Positions 19,474 through 31,528 are shown, counted from the stretch's first letter. The stretch is DNA of 64,000 bases from Multifurca ochricompacta (GCA_022496185.1 WTXG01000112.1:57399-121398), one strand, 5' to 3'. Program-made: numbers and translations. Notes: generated by a model not told the origin, from the sequence alone.

Positions 19474-22365
19474 CTAGGTAGAATCACTGTCATCAATAAT
19501 ATCTATTATAGCCTTTGCCTTCCCTGTCCACTTCCCTTTATCCTTAAAAGCAGCTATTATATCATTGTAAGGAATAAGATCAGGAATATCACACCATGAC
19601 CCAAGTACTGTAGCTGCTCGCATAGACTCATCCAAGAGAGAATGTCGCATTTTTGAGACTGTTAAACCACCTTTTGAAAACGCGCGTTCAACATCAGTTG
19701 AGGTTGCTGCCATGTATATTCAGCACCACAAAAATGAAAGTAGTGATTAATAACCCACCTGGAATGGAAAGGAAGTTGATAGCCATTTGTGCAAGTGGAT
19801 GGCCTGTTGCCTTCATTGCTGTCCAGTATGTGATTGGATCAGTGTTGGTGACAGTGGGCGCATTAGACAGCCATTCATCCAGGGCGTCGACAGGTGTAAA
19901 CTTGTCATGCAGTGCGCCAAAATATTTTGCCGAAAGGCTAGTCGGTTCCTAATTAAACGCAGAGTGAGCAATTGCCAATTACTCCTTGACATATATTTGA
20001 AATCTTACCTTTGATGTGACGCTTGATGCTGCTGTTGATGTCATAGATGTCATAGATAGCACTTCTGGCTTGTATGCTTGCCATTCCTGTCGCGCGAGGT
20101 CCTCTGCGGCCTTGATCCACTCATGTTTCCATCCTGCCTTGATGAAGTATGAAGTCTTGTGTCAAGGGTGAAGAACTAAGATGATTAGATAAGAAAAATA
20201 AGAAAGCAAATCTTGACTTACTCATAGCAACGTGAAATACCAAGGAATCATCAGTAAGCGCGTAATACTTACTCATTAGCAGTGACCCTCGAAGCGCGGC
20301 TCCCCAGACAGTTAGGTGGAGTGACTTATTATCAATGAAGTCATCCATTGCAGTAGTTAGAATGTCAACAATTGGGATGACATCATGTATAAGAGGGGTT
20401 TTGTTTTGAGAAATCTTCTTTGTCACGTCGATGAACAGATCTAAGAGAGGGTGCAGCTGCTCGAGTATCTTCCACTCTGCCTCTGACAACTGAAACCTCT
20501 TCAAGCGGATGCCACATACTTTGTTGTGCTCGCGCATTACAACGAGCAGTTGAAGCGCTGGCCGAAGTTGAAGCGCGCGGCTGATGAGTTCTGATGTGCT
20601 GTTCCATCGAGTAGCTACATCTTGTACCATAACTTTCAGTCTGATTTGGCTTCGCAAACAGCATTCTTCGAGATCTGCCTTGATGGTTGGGCTGTGGACT
20701 ATCTTTGTTGCAAGCCGCCAAAGCTATGTAAAAAGCGATGTAAATAATCTGACAGTTCTGATTAATGATGTCACTGACCTTGAAGACTGAGAAGCGTCCT
20801 AAATTGACCTCCGCACAAGAAAGCGTTGGGATCCTGCCACTATAACCAACATCCTCTACGGCTTCCTGGATCATGGCCTCATCGCTTGCCTTGACCGCGG
20901 GGTCCACTTCGTCGTTGTCCAGTTGAAAATCTATATCTTCATTGTCCAGATTGTCCTCCTCAATGACGTCATTGACATCTATGTCTTTGAAGAGGTTGGC
21001 GTCATGCCCCTCATCGTGCTCATCCTCCAATGGCTTGGTCTGCTGGCTGAACTGTGAGAGGATGGCCTGTAAACAACCCAATCGAACTCATTAACACAAG
21101 ACAGAAAGAATAACGAGTTGCGTCGCACCTTCATGACCAAGTTGAGGATGTGCACAAAGCACCGCACATGCATCGTCTGACCCTTGAAGCTTGGAACCAA
21201 GTCTTGAAGCTCGTCCACCATTGTATCGTTATTTGATGCATTATCACAGACAATGGCCAGTACCTAGTACAGTAGATAAATGCCTCTGTTTTCACAGTAT
21301 ATAACTTGAAACATACCTTATTGTGGATTCCATATTCATGCAGGCATTCTGAGACGCGTGCAGCGAGATAAACACCAGTATGGGCTTTTGGTGCTCTGTA
21401 TAATGATTAGCAACTATATTATTTATATGACAACCAGTGATTAACTTACTTGATGAAATCCAGTATCATCGACGTCATCTTGCCCTCCCGAACCCAATGG
21501 ATAGTAGTGCCAATGAATGAAATAACTTGAGGCGTTGTCCAGCCATCTATACCAATGTGTAGCATTCCTTCATAAGCCTGAGAGAAAGGTAAAGTTAGAT
21601 GGCAAGACACTGAAAGCGTTGTAAACCTTACCTGTAGCATCTCCATCACCTTTATCTTGCTCATTCGGAAAATCTCCCTAACATCGCGGGATACACTGCT
21701 TGCGGAAGGGGTGACGCACTTGTTATTAAGGTCATAAAAGATCTCTAAAAGGTCTTGATCCTCAATGATTGAAAACGGCCGATTATGGCGCACGACCCAA
21801 AGTGCCACTTTCATTTGATGTGTAGCAGGATTGTACTTTGATCCTTGAGCAAATGCAGAGAATGCTTGACTCTGTGCTGTATTTTTCGGATTGCATTGGT
21901 CCACATGCCGCACCAGATTGCTAGTACTTTCATCATGTCGAGCTCGGGAGATGTATATTAAAGGGTGACTGAATGATTAGTATAATTAGTGCATCAGGCT
22001 TTAAATCGTGATGTAGACTTACTTGCAACAATGAAATGCATACCGCACGATGCCGCCTTTGGAAACAATCTTCAGCGCAGAGAAATGCTCATAGACTCTA
22101 GAGGTCCACATCACCATCTGTGCTTCTGTTCGGACATAAATCTCAACTCACATAAGATAAATGTACAACACTTACTGAGCACTTCTTCGTCAGATCTCTC
22201 GTCTGCCTTGTATCGTTTGTTGAATTTCTCGTGTTTGGTCAGTGCTGGTGGTGAAGATGCACGCGAAGATGGTGCAGCAGATGTACCGGGTTGTTCTGCA
22301 CCTGAGTCTCCACCTTCAGAGGAAGCCACCCATAACCTTTGGCGCTTGCGTCGAGAGTGAACCAT
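19474..22365 (-). CDS. hAT1 transposase, multi-exon, apparently intact
   Basis: I chose the ATG at 22365, downstream of a TATA box. The first exon starts MVHSRRKRQRLW. Exons 2-3 form a BED zinc finger, with YAFHCCK then DESTSNLVRHVDQC. The RNase H-like core follows (GMLHIGIDGWTTPQ, VLAIVCDNASNND, MVQDVATRWNSTSEL). Next comes an acidic insert (about 20880-21060), then the C-terminal hATC dimerisation domain (STDVERAFSKGGLTVSKMR, 19474-19713). Exons are separated by introns of about 50-70 nt with GTAAG-type donors and AG acceptors. I found no stop or frameshift within the exons. hAT2 carries a damaged copy. Confidence 0.88.
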
Positions 22366-22596
22366 GGCATATGACTGTGAGATTGTGTTCGTCCAAAGAA
22401 GCAAGAGGCGGCTCCACAAGAGACAAGAGATAATGTATTGAAGACTTTTTCTGACTTGCTGCTGCTGGTTCTGTTTGACCTTGGGCTTGTTGTTGTAGAG
22501 AAATTGCTTAGTACTCAAGATAAGACAAAGAGAGAGAACGGCGCTTTGATTATGCTTCTGCTGGTTGGTCCTACTACAAGCGTTGTATGATGTACC

Positions 22597-22606
22597 TTTA
22601 TATACT
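22597..22606 (-). promoter_or_regulatory. TATA box of hAT1 transposase
   Basis: On the minus strand GTATATAAAG lies about 235 bp before the ATG. It is conserved in hAT2 (47481-47490), although much of the flanking sequence there has decayed. Confidence 0.6.
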
Positions 22607-22619
22607 TAGAGAGGCCTAG

Positions 22620-23220
22620 TAGAATGTGTGCTAATGTGTTTTGAAGAGCGAAGCTGTGCAAGCAAGACAAAAGTGGATGAAACCAAGCAATAAGGATGAA
22701 ACCGGATGTAAAGTAATGAACAGGCAAGCGGCCCGGAATGCATGCAGTCTAAAAGATGCTAAGTAAATTGCTTGTGCTATGCATCAATCGCATTTGTACC
22801 ATATCAGAGGCTGTCCGGCACTTAAGTCAAATTAATGTCAGAGTCTATATTATTTTTATGAAGGAGTGTACCACAAGATTGATGAGCAGGGTGTAAATCG
22901 ACCGACCGAAAGCCACCGGATCAGCGGATCAACGGGAGTGGCACTGGCACTACTGCCCGAGCGTGCTAACGACAATCCACACAAATGTTCTCTACATTCC
23001 CTTGTTACTCTATTTTGACCAACTAAACTGGAATGAGCATTACTTGTCTTATCTTTTACCTTATTTAGTTGATGTACTACATCACACAGCACTCGCTACT
23101 AAACTAGGCAGCTCATTTATCTTTTATTAGTTATCATTTTTGATTTTTGCATCCGCATGAAGGCAGCATTGTCAGTCTTTCATGCACGCAGATTCACTTA
23201 TGATCTTTTTTTATTGATTT
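22620..23220. other. hAT1 internal non-coding spacer
   Basis: This lies between the transposase promoter and the second coding region. I see no convincing ORF. It is AT-rich near 23100-23220. The matching part of hAT2 (46790-47480) aligns well but with CpG lost. Confidence 0.5.
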
Positions 23221-23389
23221 TCAGTACACATTTTCAGGGTGGTATTTAAATTGCACAGCTATATCTAGGGACAATGTAACTACTGTGAGGATAATGTAAC
23301 TATTGTGAGGACAAAGGAGTCGACATGAGAGCCATAGTGTAAAATTTCTGAGGGAAAAACAACCCATCAACCCATTGGACCGACACGAC

Positions 23390-24512
23390 CTAATCCAGTT
23401 CCTGCAGTCCAGGGAGGAAATGGGCTTGAAAAGCCCACGTGTCTTGCAGGAACCCCAGAAGGGATTCGACATGGTGTTTGTGGTTGAAGACCTGGGGCCA
23501 GGTGTGAGCTGAGGCAGGAAGTGTGGGGTGGAAGCGTTTGGTGTAGTCGGCCATGAAGGCGTGCCCGGTAGCAAGGCGCATGGCTGTCGAGGTAGTATGT
23601 CAGTTGAAAGGAGTGGGCCAGGGATTAGTTGCAGCAGACCAGAGTGGGTGGTTAGAACCATTGGGGGGGCGGGTGATGGAGAGTGTATGGGCTTTGTAAT
23701 CGCGCCCGGAGGGGTGATCGGCAGTGGGAGTGGCACAAGCGCGGTCACGCAGCCATTCTTCGCGCCAATTGTCATATGCGCAAGGGCGAGAGGGAGCGCC
23801 ACTTGAGTGAGGAGAGTCGCTCGTCAAGCGCACCCAAGGGGGTCGACACGCGGGCGTGGTTTGCGGACTTGGAAGCGATTGCGATCGCCTGGTAGGTCAT
23901 CATCCCGGGACCCACATGAACGTGAGTCAGGTGTCTGGAAAGGAAGCAAGAAATTTAGTAAGGGAGCATTGGAATGATACAAAGTCACCCATGAATTGTT
24001 TGTGATCACGCGAGTGGAGGCGAGCTAGCACAGAAGAGGAGAAGGCAGTAAGGTAAATGTGAGAAGAAATAGAGAGCGCACGAAAGAAGTCACATCCAGC
24101 GCATGGTGCGCGCCAACCCAAATATCTCGACATCGGCCCATGTCACCCTGCTCCACAGCACCATTCCATCGTTTATTTCCCCGGGAGTCCATGATGGTGG
24201 AGGCAGATGCACCAACCACCTTGCTATCGCATCGGCCCACCTTGGAGAGGGCCACTGTGTTGTGGATAAGCACAGTGGAGGCACGTGGGAGCAGCAGGAG
24301 GTCAGCCAGTTCAGTCCTTTGAGTGAAAGGGGCACCATGCCTGCGAGGTGAATGACAAATGTTAGTCCTGTGATATTGAAAGCCTTTAGAAAGGTGAGTA
24401 CATACCCAAAGCCACTCATCTCCATGTCTCGCATCCAGGTGCCGCCGTTGTCGATGTCCAAGTTGTCAAAAGTATCCTCCATAACACTGCACAGTCGATT
24501 GAGGTCTATCAT
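23390..24512 (-). pseudogene. Second coding region of hAT1, LINE-like tail
   Basis: The 5' part (24512 to about 24025) starts MIDLNRLCSVMEDTFDNLD and contains intron-like breaks. I do not recognise it. The 3' part (about 23830-23390) has NWREEWLRDR, then a line of Pro/Trp residues and MRLATGHAFMADYTKRFHP. This resembles the C-terminal end of fungal LINE reverse transcriptases (RLRTGHAFTGDY-like) but lacks the usual CPCG finger. At least one stop interrupts it. It keeps the same orientation as the transposase and recurs in hAT2. It may be a captured fragment or a second hAT gene. Confidence 0.4.
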
Positions 24513-24859
24513 TGTGTCTCACACGCTTTGATACCTGGTCCAGCACAGCACACCAGCACCACAGGCACCAAGGAAGGGCATGAAGAAGGTGACCCAACGG
24601 CTGGCACAGGTGCGCCTGTCTGGTCGTTGGTTGAGCCACGGTTTATCTTCCTTTGTCAGTTTTTCGGAAAGTAGCATGGATGGAAGTGGGGCCTTTGGAG
24701 GAAGGTCAGATGGGAGGTAAGAAGGAAAAGTATGAAGAGCGGTGTGAATGGGTCACATGAGAGGGAGGGACCATAGGGATGAGGGGGTCAAGGTCATGGT
24801 CTACCCAGGCGCCAGCTTTGGGTGGGCAGGCCAGGGGAGGTGTGCACGCGGCGATGGCA

Positions 24860-25140
24860 CCGTAAGATTTACTTATGACAAAATAAAAGAGGGTTATAAT
24901 AGAAATAGAGGATAATTAAAACTGGGATTAAGTGTGGCAAAAATAATTTAATAAATAATAATATCTGTGCGGGTATTCCACGAGTACCCGCCCGGGTACC
25001 TGGGGTGCCAAAATCAATACCCGGATCCGCACGAGTATGTTCCCATGGATCACCCAGATCCGCGAGTATCAATACCCGCGAGTTTTCCCACAGCTCTACT
25101 CAAAAAACTCGCGAGTTACCCAGACTCGTGCTATGCCCTA
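24860..25140. repeat. hAT1 right subterminal region and inverted end
   Basis: It holds several copies of ACTCGCG / GGATCCG / GAGTA motifs, partly palindromic, such as GGATCCGCACGAGTATG. Their counterparts lie at 17853-18002 on the left. Arrays like this usually bind the hAT transposase. The terminal repeat ends at 25140. Confidence 0.7.
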
Positions 25141-25379
25141 ACTCTATTCCACTCCACATACATGGGCTCCGACCAAAGTGTGAAGCGCTTGGCATATTCG
25201 TCATCCTTTTCTCCATCCTCTGGCTTGGGAGTATTAAGGAATTCAGGGGCATCATGCATGATGTGCCTCTTCATCCCATTAATCCTCAACAGGGCAGTGA
25301 AAGACACTGACCACTGCTGCCAGTTGGAGCCATCAAGTTTATCGAACTTGAAAGTGGGGGGGAAGACAATAGAAGACAT
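25141..25379 (-). pseudogene. gag: Copia gag N-terminus
   Basis: ATG at 25379 starts MSSIVFPPTFKFDKLDGSNW. The LDGSNWQQW motif is typical of copia Gag N-termini (UBN2/DUF4219-like). It is interrupted at 25141 by hAT1. An upstream in-frame ATG (25445) would add 22 residues of no obvious similarity. Confidence 0.88.
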
Positions 25380-25445
25380 TGAGATGATTAAAAAAGGTTG
25401 ATCCTGGTTCCAAGGAGCAGTTAGAACCAGTTGTCCAGGTCTCAT

Positions 25446-26342
25446 TTAAGAGGGCCCGTCCATTCTGTGGCACTATGCTTCAGAACTTAAAAAAGTCCTG
25501 CCTCTGATGTGCAACTTCTAAGTAGTATAGTAGACTGTCTAGCACCATCTACAACAAGTCCTAAGCCCACATCAGGGGGACGTTGTGTAAATAGATGGGG
25601 AGTCATGTCATGGAGGAGCCAACCGCAAGTTCCACTAGAGACAAAGGGTATAGAGCCCTTCCTCTAGTGCTGGTGGTGGAGTCCATGATTAAGCCCTAGA
25701 TGATTGGGGCCATGACTATAGTAGACTATTAGGTTTCCTCTGGTTGGGGCAAACCCCCAATGAAAGCAGCAGGTACTTCTGCCCAGAGACAAAACCCTCT
25801 AGCTACTGTGTAAATACTATAGTAGTTCAAGCCTACTTGTATCGAGCCCAAGCGTCATGGGAGTGACTACCCATGCCTTGTTCTAGACCCTAAACTCTAC
25901 CAGCAGGTCACTAAACCTGGCTTATGGATCGAGCCAAGCATTGACTGAACCTATAGCTCCAAGCCTTCTGGGCAAGGGGCCTACTAAGACTATGGATGGG
26001 ACGAAAACCCAGCTACAACTAAGAATACTATTTACTTAGAGCGCACATGAGGAACTTAAGGTGTTTCACCCGCTTAGGGTCCCTCATCACCTCTTGCAAG
26101 AATCCCCTGAGGGACTAGCCAGACAGATCAAGGTGGGCACATAAAGCGCACCACCTTGTGGACAGTTAAGGGCAAGAGACAGAAGAAATTGAAGCTCACT
26201 GTGACGGTGATTGGAAAAAGTGGTCTTGAAGCAGTGAGCTTGAAGAAAGGTTGGACTGATCAAATGAAAGAACAGATCAGTAAAGTGTGCCCAGGGCCCA
26301 TAACCTGTCAAACAGGCATGAGGCGCAGCATACTGACTGTAA
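25446..26342. other. Non-coding stretch, probable copia 5' LTR and leader
   Basis: There are no ORFs of interest. Its place directly upstream of copia gag makes it the expected site of the 5' LTR. The partner LTR is outside the window, so ends cannot be fixed. A purine run followed by GTTGTGTAAATAG near 25575 looks like a tract-LTR junction on the plus strand. Short hairpins occur near 26125-26160. Confidence 0.35.
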
Positions 26343-26926
26343 GTGTTAGCGGTTTAGGCTAGAAAGACAAGTTATACTTCAGAGGTGAAGAAAACTCTAT
26401 TATACTATACTACACACCTAGAAAGACAAGTTATCTACATGAGACAGTTAGTCAAAGGTAAGGTAGCAAGTAAGAGACTGGGACTTACACTTCAGAGGTG
26501 AAGAAAACTCTGAAGTGTAGAGGATGAAACAGACACCCTTATATACCCAAGGGATGGTCTGTGCACACTGGGAATAAGTCCACAGGTGCCGGACAAAGTC
26601 CAAACAATAAACATGAGGGAGAAAAGCTATTGGCTATTACAGAAATCACATGTTACATCATGTATCAGACAGCTACTGCAGAGTGTGAGAAAGAAGGTAA
26701 TAATGATAATGTAAAAAGTCTGAAACTCCGGTATCTAATCTAATCTATAAAGTAGCTAATCTAATCACCTGATGCCTGAAGCATCACCAAACATCTTCTG
26801 TGTTCAACATGACTTTGACTCATCCTGATTACCTCCAAAGGGCCTATTGACAGTCCTTTTCCTGACCCACCTGAAACACACTGAAGCACATGTTGTGCAG
26901 AATGTCTCACACCAGATGTAACATGG
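26343..26926 (+). repeat. Probable solo LTR inserted in element E's LTR
   Basis: The right part (about 26800-26926) is clearly like the 3' end of the B LTR, including the run to CACCAGATGTAACA. The left end is less sure. TGTTAGCGG at 26343 would give an LTR of about 584 bp with TATATA near 26542. I could not find a matching target duplication. Direct repeats of CTTCAGAGGTGAAGAAAACT lie inside it (near 26375 and 26493). Confidence 0.55.
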
Positions 26927-27164
26927 AGGGTGTAAAGCCTGGCTGCTGATAGGGAATTAAGTAAGTGTCTGGTTGTAGAGATAAAGAGATAAGGGTCAAG
27001 CATAGGTAAACAGGATATCAACAAGTACAAAGTGAATCATGGGGAGGGACCATGAGGAGGAACATAGGACAGTGATGTGATCAAGAAGGAAAGTCCAGGC
27101 AGCACAGAAGGATCTGCATCATGTAAATTAAAGAAAAATGGATTGCTAGGCAGGGGTTGTAACA
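26927..27164 (-). repeat. Element E 3' LTR, first 238 bp
   Basis: Read on the minus strand it starts TGTTACAACCCC and follows the D LTR closely through ACTTACTTAATTCCCTATCA to CTTTACACCCTCC. It is then cut by the preceding LTR. CpG is almost absent. Confidence 0.75.
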
Positions 27165-27166
27165 TA

Positions 27167-27652
27167 TGGGGTGGGCTCAGGAGAAGTGAGGCATGTTAGG
27201 ATGGGCATTGATAGCTGGGATCAATTGATCTAACTGAGTATCAGAACATCTGCCAAAACAATCAACAATGTATTGTTTGTCTCTGTATGTACATCACATG
27301 TGGAACAGGCATAGCACAGCTTGCTACATCACTGCTAGCTATCTCACCTTCATTAGACTTAGAGGCTTAGATGCAGTCAATAATGTGATAGCAACTGCTT
27401 TATCTATAGCAGATCTATGTACTATATTGGCCACTAGATTAAATGAATGTGTTATCAAGTTATCTCATTTAATGATATGATTTGATCACATGTCAGATCT
27501 TAGATGAGTGCATTTTGAATTGTGTTATCTACATGTGATTGTAATCATGTTGAACTGCTATCCCAGAACCTCTGTAACACTATCAACAGAATTTGCTGTT
27601 ATTTACTTTACATCACATGATTCATCAAAGTGCTGAGCAAATTGCATTCACT
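27167..27652 (+). mobile_element. Mutator-like element fragment (one end)
   Basis: It is colinear with 60438-60922 of the Mutator element, including the terminal ATTGCATTCACT end. It separates element E's LTR from its ORF2, so the end of ORF2 and all of ORF3 of E are missing. No second end or 9-bp duplication is visible. Confidence 0.7.
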
Positions 27653-28021
27653 GCTGTAGACAGGCCCATCCTTTTTCATGCACCCTGCAATGTTCATGCC
27701 TCCATTGGTATAGAAAATGTACTTAGCAAGAACCTCTTCACCATCTTGGGTCAGGATCATGAGGGGGAAAAACATTGACAAGTTGGGGTTGTTAGGGAAG
27801 AAGGAAAACTTGGGTGCCTCTTTGTTGTCATCCATGTCAAGGAGGTCATTGGGGTGTGGGTTCTCAGAGTGGGTGAAGTTGTCATTTGGGTTTGGAGATT
27901 GGTTTTTAACATGGTCTGCTGTTTCATAGTCAATAGGAGAGAGAGGTCAGGATGAAGGATGGGCAGTGGGGAAGGTGTTAATGGCAGTAGAGGGGTGGTT
28001 GTTCAGGGAAGCAAAAGACAT
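27653..28021 (-). pseudogene. Element E post-pol ORF2, truncated
   Basis: It begins with an ATG at 28021 (MSFASLNNHPSTAINTF) and has one TGA. It keeps SFFPNNPNLSMFFPL and YTNGGMNIAGCMKKDGPVY. The rest is cut at the Mutator fragment. It is a fourth, diverged copy of the ORF2 family. Confidence 0.8.
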
Positions 28022-28168
28022 TCCATGAGAGACTATTGTGTTCTGGGGTGAAAGCAGTAAGGAGAATGGGTTCAAGTCATCAGCTCTTTTATTTGTTCTT
28101 TGGCACCTGGGGATATTGTAAGTGGAATTCTTGGATTAATTCTGGTGCAAGGACATTCTCTGCAGGCT
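28022..28168 (-). pseudogene. pol: Element E pol tail (chromodomain end)
   Basis: The minus strand codes EPAENVLAPELIQEFHLQYP then TAA, the end of a chromodomain. It is continuous with 43089-43274 across element D, through the CCCAT duplication. Confidence 0.82.
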
Positions 28169-28173
28169 CCCAT

Positions 28174-28740
28174 TGTTACAACCCTTACCGAGCAACCCCA
28201 TTTTCTTCACCCTCCCTAACCCGGACCCTACCCTCCCACCTATGCTACACTTCATGATTATGTCTCCTTCCTGGGATCCATCATGTGCTCTGCTCCCCTC
28301 CCTGTGATCCTGTTTGTTTACATTTATATGCTTGACTTGTTATCTCCTTATCTCTATGACTGGACACTTACTTAATTCCCTATCAGAAGCTAGGCTTTAC
28401 ACCCTCCACTTTCATATATTTGGGCCCACTTGACTCCATGATTCTTATCTTATAGGCACCCACTGGATTATGTATATAAGTCTGCTGTAGCTACATTGTA
28501 GACCTCAGACTCGAATTATTGAATACATCAGTGTTTGTCTTCTGGACATCCCTTTGAAACCTTGACTCATTCATCTCAGTGCTTTCAGCACTCTTCCATT
28601 CAACAAGGACCTTGGGGAACAGCCCCCTTGACCTTGACTCATCCCTATTGACTCCAAGAAGCCCCATTGGCTTCTTATCTGAATACCATGTATAACACTG
28701 TCACACAAGTCATGTGGAATGTCCCACACTGGACGTAACA
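28174..28740 (+). repeat. Element D 5' LTR
   Basis: It runs from TGTTACAACC to GGACGTAACA. TATATAA is at 28473-28479 and AGACTCGAATT starts 34 nt later (28507-28517). The facing primer site AAGTTGAGTCT (28743-28753) now mismatches through C to T decay. Confidence 0.94.
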
Positions 28741-28761
28741 TCAAGTTGAGTCTCTCACAGT

Positions 28762-30259
28762 GGCTTCCAGTCACAGTCAGACACTCTTCAGAGAAGAACT
28801 TATTGAATGCAGAGACAAGAATAATCTTTCACAGCAAGTACTTGGCTCTGCCACCTAGAAAGATTTTGAGTCTGAGTTTGGATACTACATCTATCACGAC
28901 AGAAGATACCAACCGGTAGAATACGACAACGAGAAAAGAGTTTGGTATTGCATCTGATACTCAGACAGCCAACACTCTTGGGTCACTACAGGACCTGCCC
29001 CACCTGAATTTGGACTAGGCCCATGGAGAGAAAATCCCCTGGCCATTGTCATGGACTCTGAACCAGAAGAGTACATAGAAGAAAGTAGTGAAGAAGCACC
29101 GGTATTAGCATTGACTACAGCCCTGGTTGCACCTGAAGTTGTCATGATCAGAGCCCCTGCTTTGACAACTCCCCAGATATCCATATAATCCACCGATACC
29201 ATCATCCTGTTTTACCAAAAGATGTCAACCATTGCTGCCCAACTCCCAGACCCAGCTCCCCCAGCTCCATCAATTGCACCACCAAACATCCCCCCCCCTT
29301 CAGGATGCTTGTCAGGAGTGCTGCCCCAAACATTCACAGGGGATTGCTTGCAAAGCAAAAAGTTTATGCTGGAGTTCACAACATTTAAAAACTTCAACCA
29401 TGATGTCCCCCAAATAATAAACCCCTTCCAATGAGCCAATCTCTTCTTATCTCTGATTCAAGGGGAGGTGGTGGATGATTGGACCATGGAACAGCTGGAG
29501 TGGCTGAATGAACAAATTGAAAGTGGGCATTGTACCACTAGTGAAAATCTCTGGGAAACCATTGCCCAGCGATTTAAAGATGTCTTTACAGACAGGCAAG
29601 CCAAGCAGAAGGCTGCTCATGAACTGAAAACCCTGAAGATGGAGAAGGGAGAACTTGATGCCTATGTGGCAAAATTCAGAAGCCTGGCCAACAGAGCAGG
29701 ATATGACACTGATGAAGAAGTGACCTTAGATCTCTTCTCACAAGGGCTGCCCAATCCCCTGGTCAAAAACATCATTCAGTTCCACCACCCTCAGGACTGG
29801 GATGGATGGGTTGATGCTGCTCACCAACAGCAGCAAGACTACCTCAACTTCCAAACACACTTTGGGGTCGATACCAAAAAAGGAAAGACTCGAGACCAGT
29901 GGAAAGCAGCCTTTGGGGTCAAACCAATACAAAGAGACCCAAACGCTATGGATACCTCAGCAGATAGGACCAAAGCTCAAGCCACACTTACAGAGGATGA
30001 GCAGCAGACATTGATGAAGGAGGGCAGATGTTTCCACTGCAAAGTGCAAGGACATATGTCCCACAACTGTCCCAAGAAAGGAGCACGTGTCACCAGTATG
30101 ACCACCACGTCCACCACCCCTGTCCAAAACAACCCACCCACCATAGATAAGCAGACCAAAGAAGAAAAAGCCCAAGACATATGGGCAAATATGATGAAGG
30201 AAAGCAAGGAAGTGTGCACCATCCTGGTCGAAAAGGCATTTGCAAAGAAGGATTTTTGA
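28762..30259 (+). pseudogene. gag: Element D gag
   Basis: It starts at the conserved GTG (VASSHSQTLFREEL). Stops occur near 28856 (TAG), 28958 (TGA) and 29432 (TGA). The Gag domain and zinc knuckle CFHCKVQGHMSHNC are open from 29435 to 30259. The frame ends GAT TTT TGA, overlapping pol by a -1 shift at GGATTTTT (30250-30257). Confidence 0.88.
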
Positions 30260-30948
30260 TAGGCTCAAACCCATTGGCCTGGGCAAGAGCGCTTCATGTT
30301 ACATTTGTGTATACTAGTCATTTCAAATTGTTGAAAATACCAGTACATTTCAAGACTACACAGAAAACAGCTGATTGAGACATTCTGGTAGATTCAGGAG
30401 CCACCAACAACTTCATTAGCCCACAGCTGGTAAAAACTATGGGCTTAGGAATGCTGGCACTCCCCCAGGAAAAGAACATCTGGAATATTGACAGAACCGC
30501 CAACTGTGCAGGAAAGATCACTCATTACACTGATCTTAACGTTCAAGTGGGGGAAGTGATGAAAGTCATCCATTTCCTTATCACGAACTTAGGGGATGAG
30601 GATCTTGTCCTTGGATACCCATGGCTTGCCACATTTGAACCAAAGATCAACTGGGCAGATGCCACCATGGATAAAGACTCCTACCCAATCATTATTACCT
30701 CACTTGGGTATGACTACACCATCTGGCACCCAACAATCAGGAGAGCCAATGAGGAGGAGGAGGTGACAGTGGAGGATGCAGGATGATGTTATGTCACCAA
30801 AGCATCAGAACTGGTGCAGAAAGCATTACAAGGACAGACAGAAAAGACATTTGAAGAGGTAGTGCCAGAAGCATACCACCAGCATTGGAAGGTGTTTTCA
30901 GAAGAAGAGTCACAGCAATTCCCACCCACACACCCTTGGGATCATGCT
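30260..30948 (+). pseudogene. pol: Element D pol, first part (protease)
   Basis: The pol frame overlaps the end of gag and continues to SNPLAWARALHVTFVY. A degraded DSGAT protease motif follows (ILVDSGATNNF, after a TGA at 30376), then the linker to RT. It is interrupted at 30948 by element C, at the codons for a conserved WDHA-ID stretch. Confidence 0.85.
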
Positions 30949-31528
30949 TGTCACAGCCAGGTGCGTGCTGTGTCAAAGGTCAAGTAGTGGTTCAGATAAC
31001 AAGTCAATGTCGAGGTTCCAAGGTCAAGACAAGGTCGATTCAAAGCCCTTCGAAGTCAAAGCGGGCGCGTGCGAGAGGCGAGTTCGAACAGAGACACTAA
31101 GTCTTGTCACAAGATACTGGGGTGAAGACTCCCAAGTCGCGTCTTGGAGAGCTCAAGTGGATTCAGTCAGTGAGTTCTGAACACCTGTATTGAATACAAG
31201 AGAACAGACTTAAAGTCTGTTCGTCTCAGAACTACATAGGTTAAATACAGTCCAGTCGCTATCAGAGATCAAGGTCTAGCCAGTAAGATAGGGTGATGTA
31301 GATATAGTAGAATGATATCATAACTATGTCATAGTGATCTCATGGCTACGTCAAACTACGTCATGTAAGTACAAAGGATGGGCTAGACCAAGACACAAAC
31401 AAGCAACAGAGGGGTTGCGCCCTCTGTGATATACAGTCAGTTAACCTAGTTAGATAGATCAGCTGATACAGCCCATGCAGTCGTTCCAGACAGTCAAGAC
31501 GAAAAGAAAGGAAAATCAAACTGTCACA
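30949..31528 (-). repeat. Element C 3' LTR
   Basis: It has ends TGTCACAGCC and ACTGTCACA on the plus strand and is preceded (minus sense) by the purine tract AGAGGGGTGA at 31529-31538. Confidence 0.95.

Larger units (their letters stand above)
17838..25140 (-). mobile_element. hAT element 1, apparently complete (7303 bp)
   Basis: Perfect 8-bp duplications ACTCTATT lie at 17830-17837 and 25141-25148, typical of hAT. The terminal inverted repeats begin TAGGGCCTAGCACAAG and TAGGGCATAGCACGAG (14 of 16 match). The ends hold repeated palindromic motifs around ACTCGCGAGT and GGATCCG. Inside are a multi-exon transposase gene, a tandem array of about 160-bp units and a second coding region. CpG sites are abundant, so it is little decayed. 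A second copy is at 44984-51908. Confidence 0.95.
6522..25445 (-). mobile_element. Ty1/copia element, broken by nested insertions
   Basis: The gene order on the minus strand is gag, protease, integrase, RT, which is the copia order. Coding pieces lie at 25141-25379, 17743-17829, 8191-10238 and 6522-7552. The gaps are hAT1, element B and a solo LTR, each with a perfect TSD. Taking out one TSD copy with each insertion restores the reading frame. Element A cuts off the rest of RT and RNase H to the left. The 5' LTR must lie to the right of 25379, but its partner is outside the window, so I could not delimit it. The coding part has two nonsense codons. Confidence 0.9.

Noticed and set aside
23528..23895. 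Plus-strand Gly/Arg-rich ORFs in hAT1.
   Set aside because: Antisense of the second coding region; the hAT2 copy does not keep them open.
26087..26362. Short ORFs near 26100-26360 as a gene.
   Set aside because: No motif, short, and in a region best explained by LTR or leader sequence.
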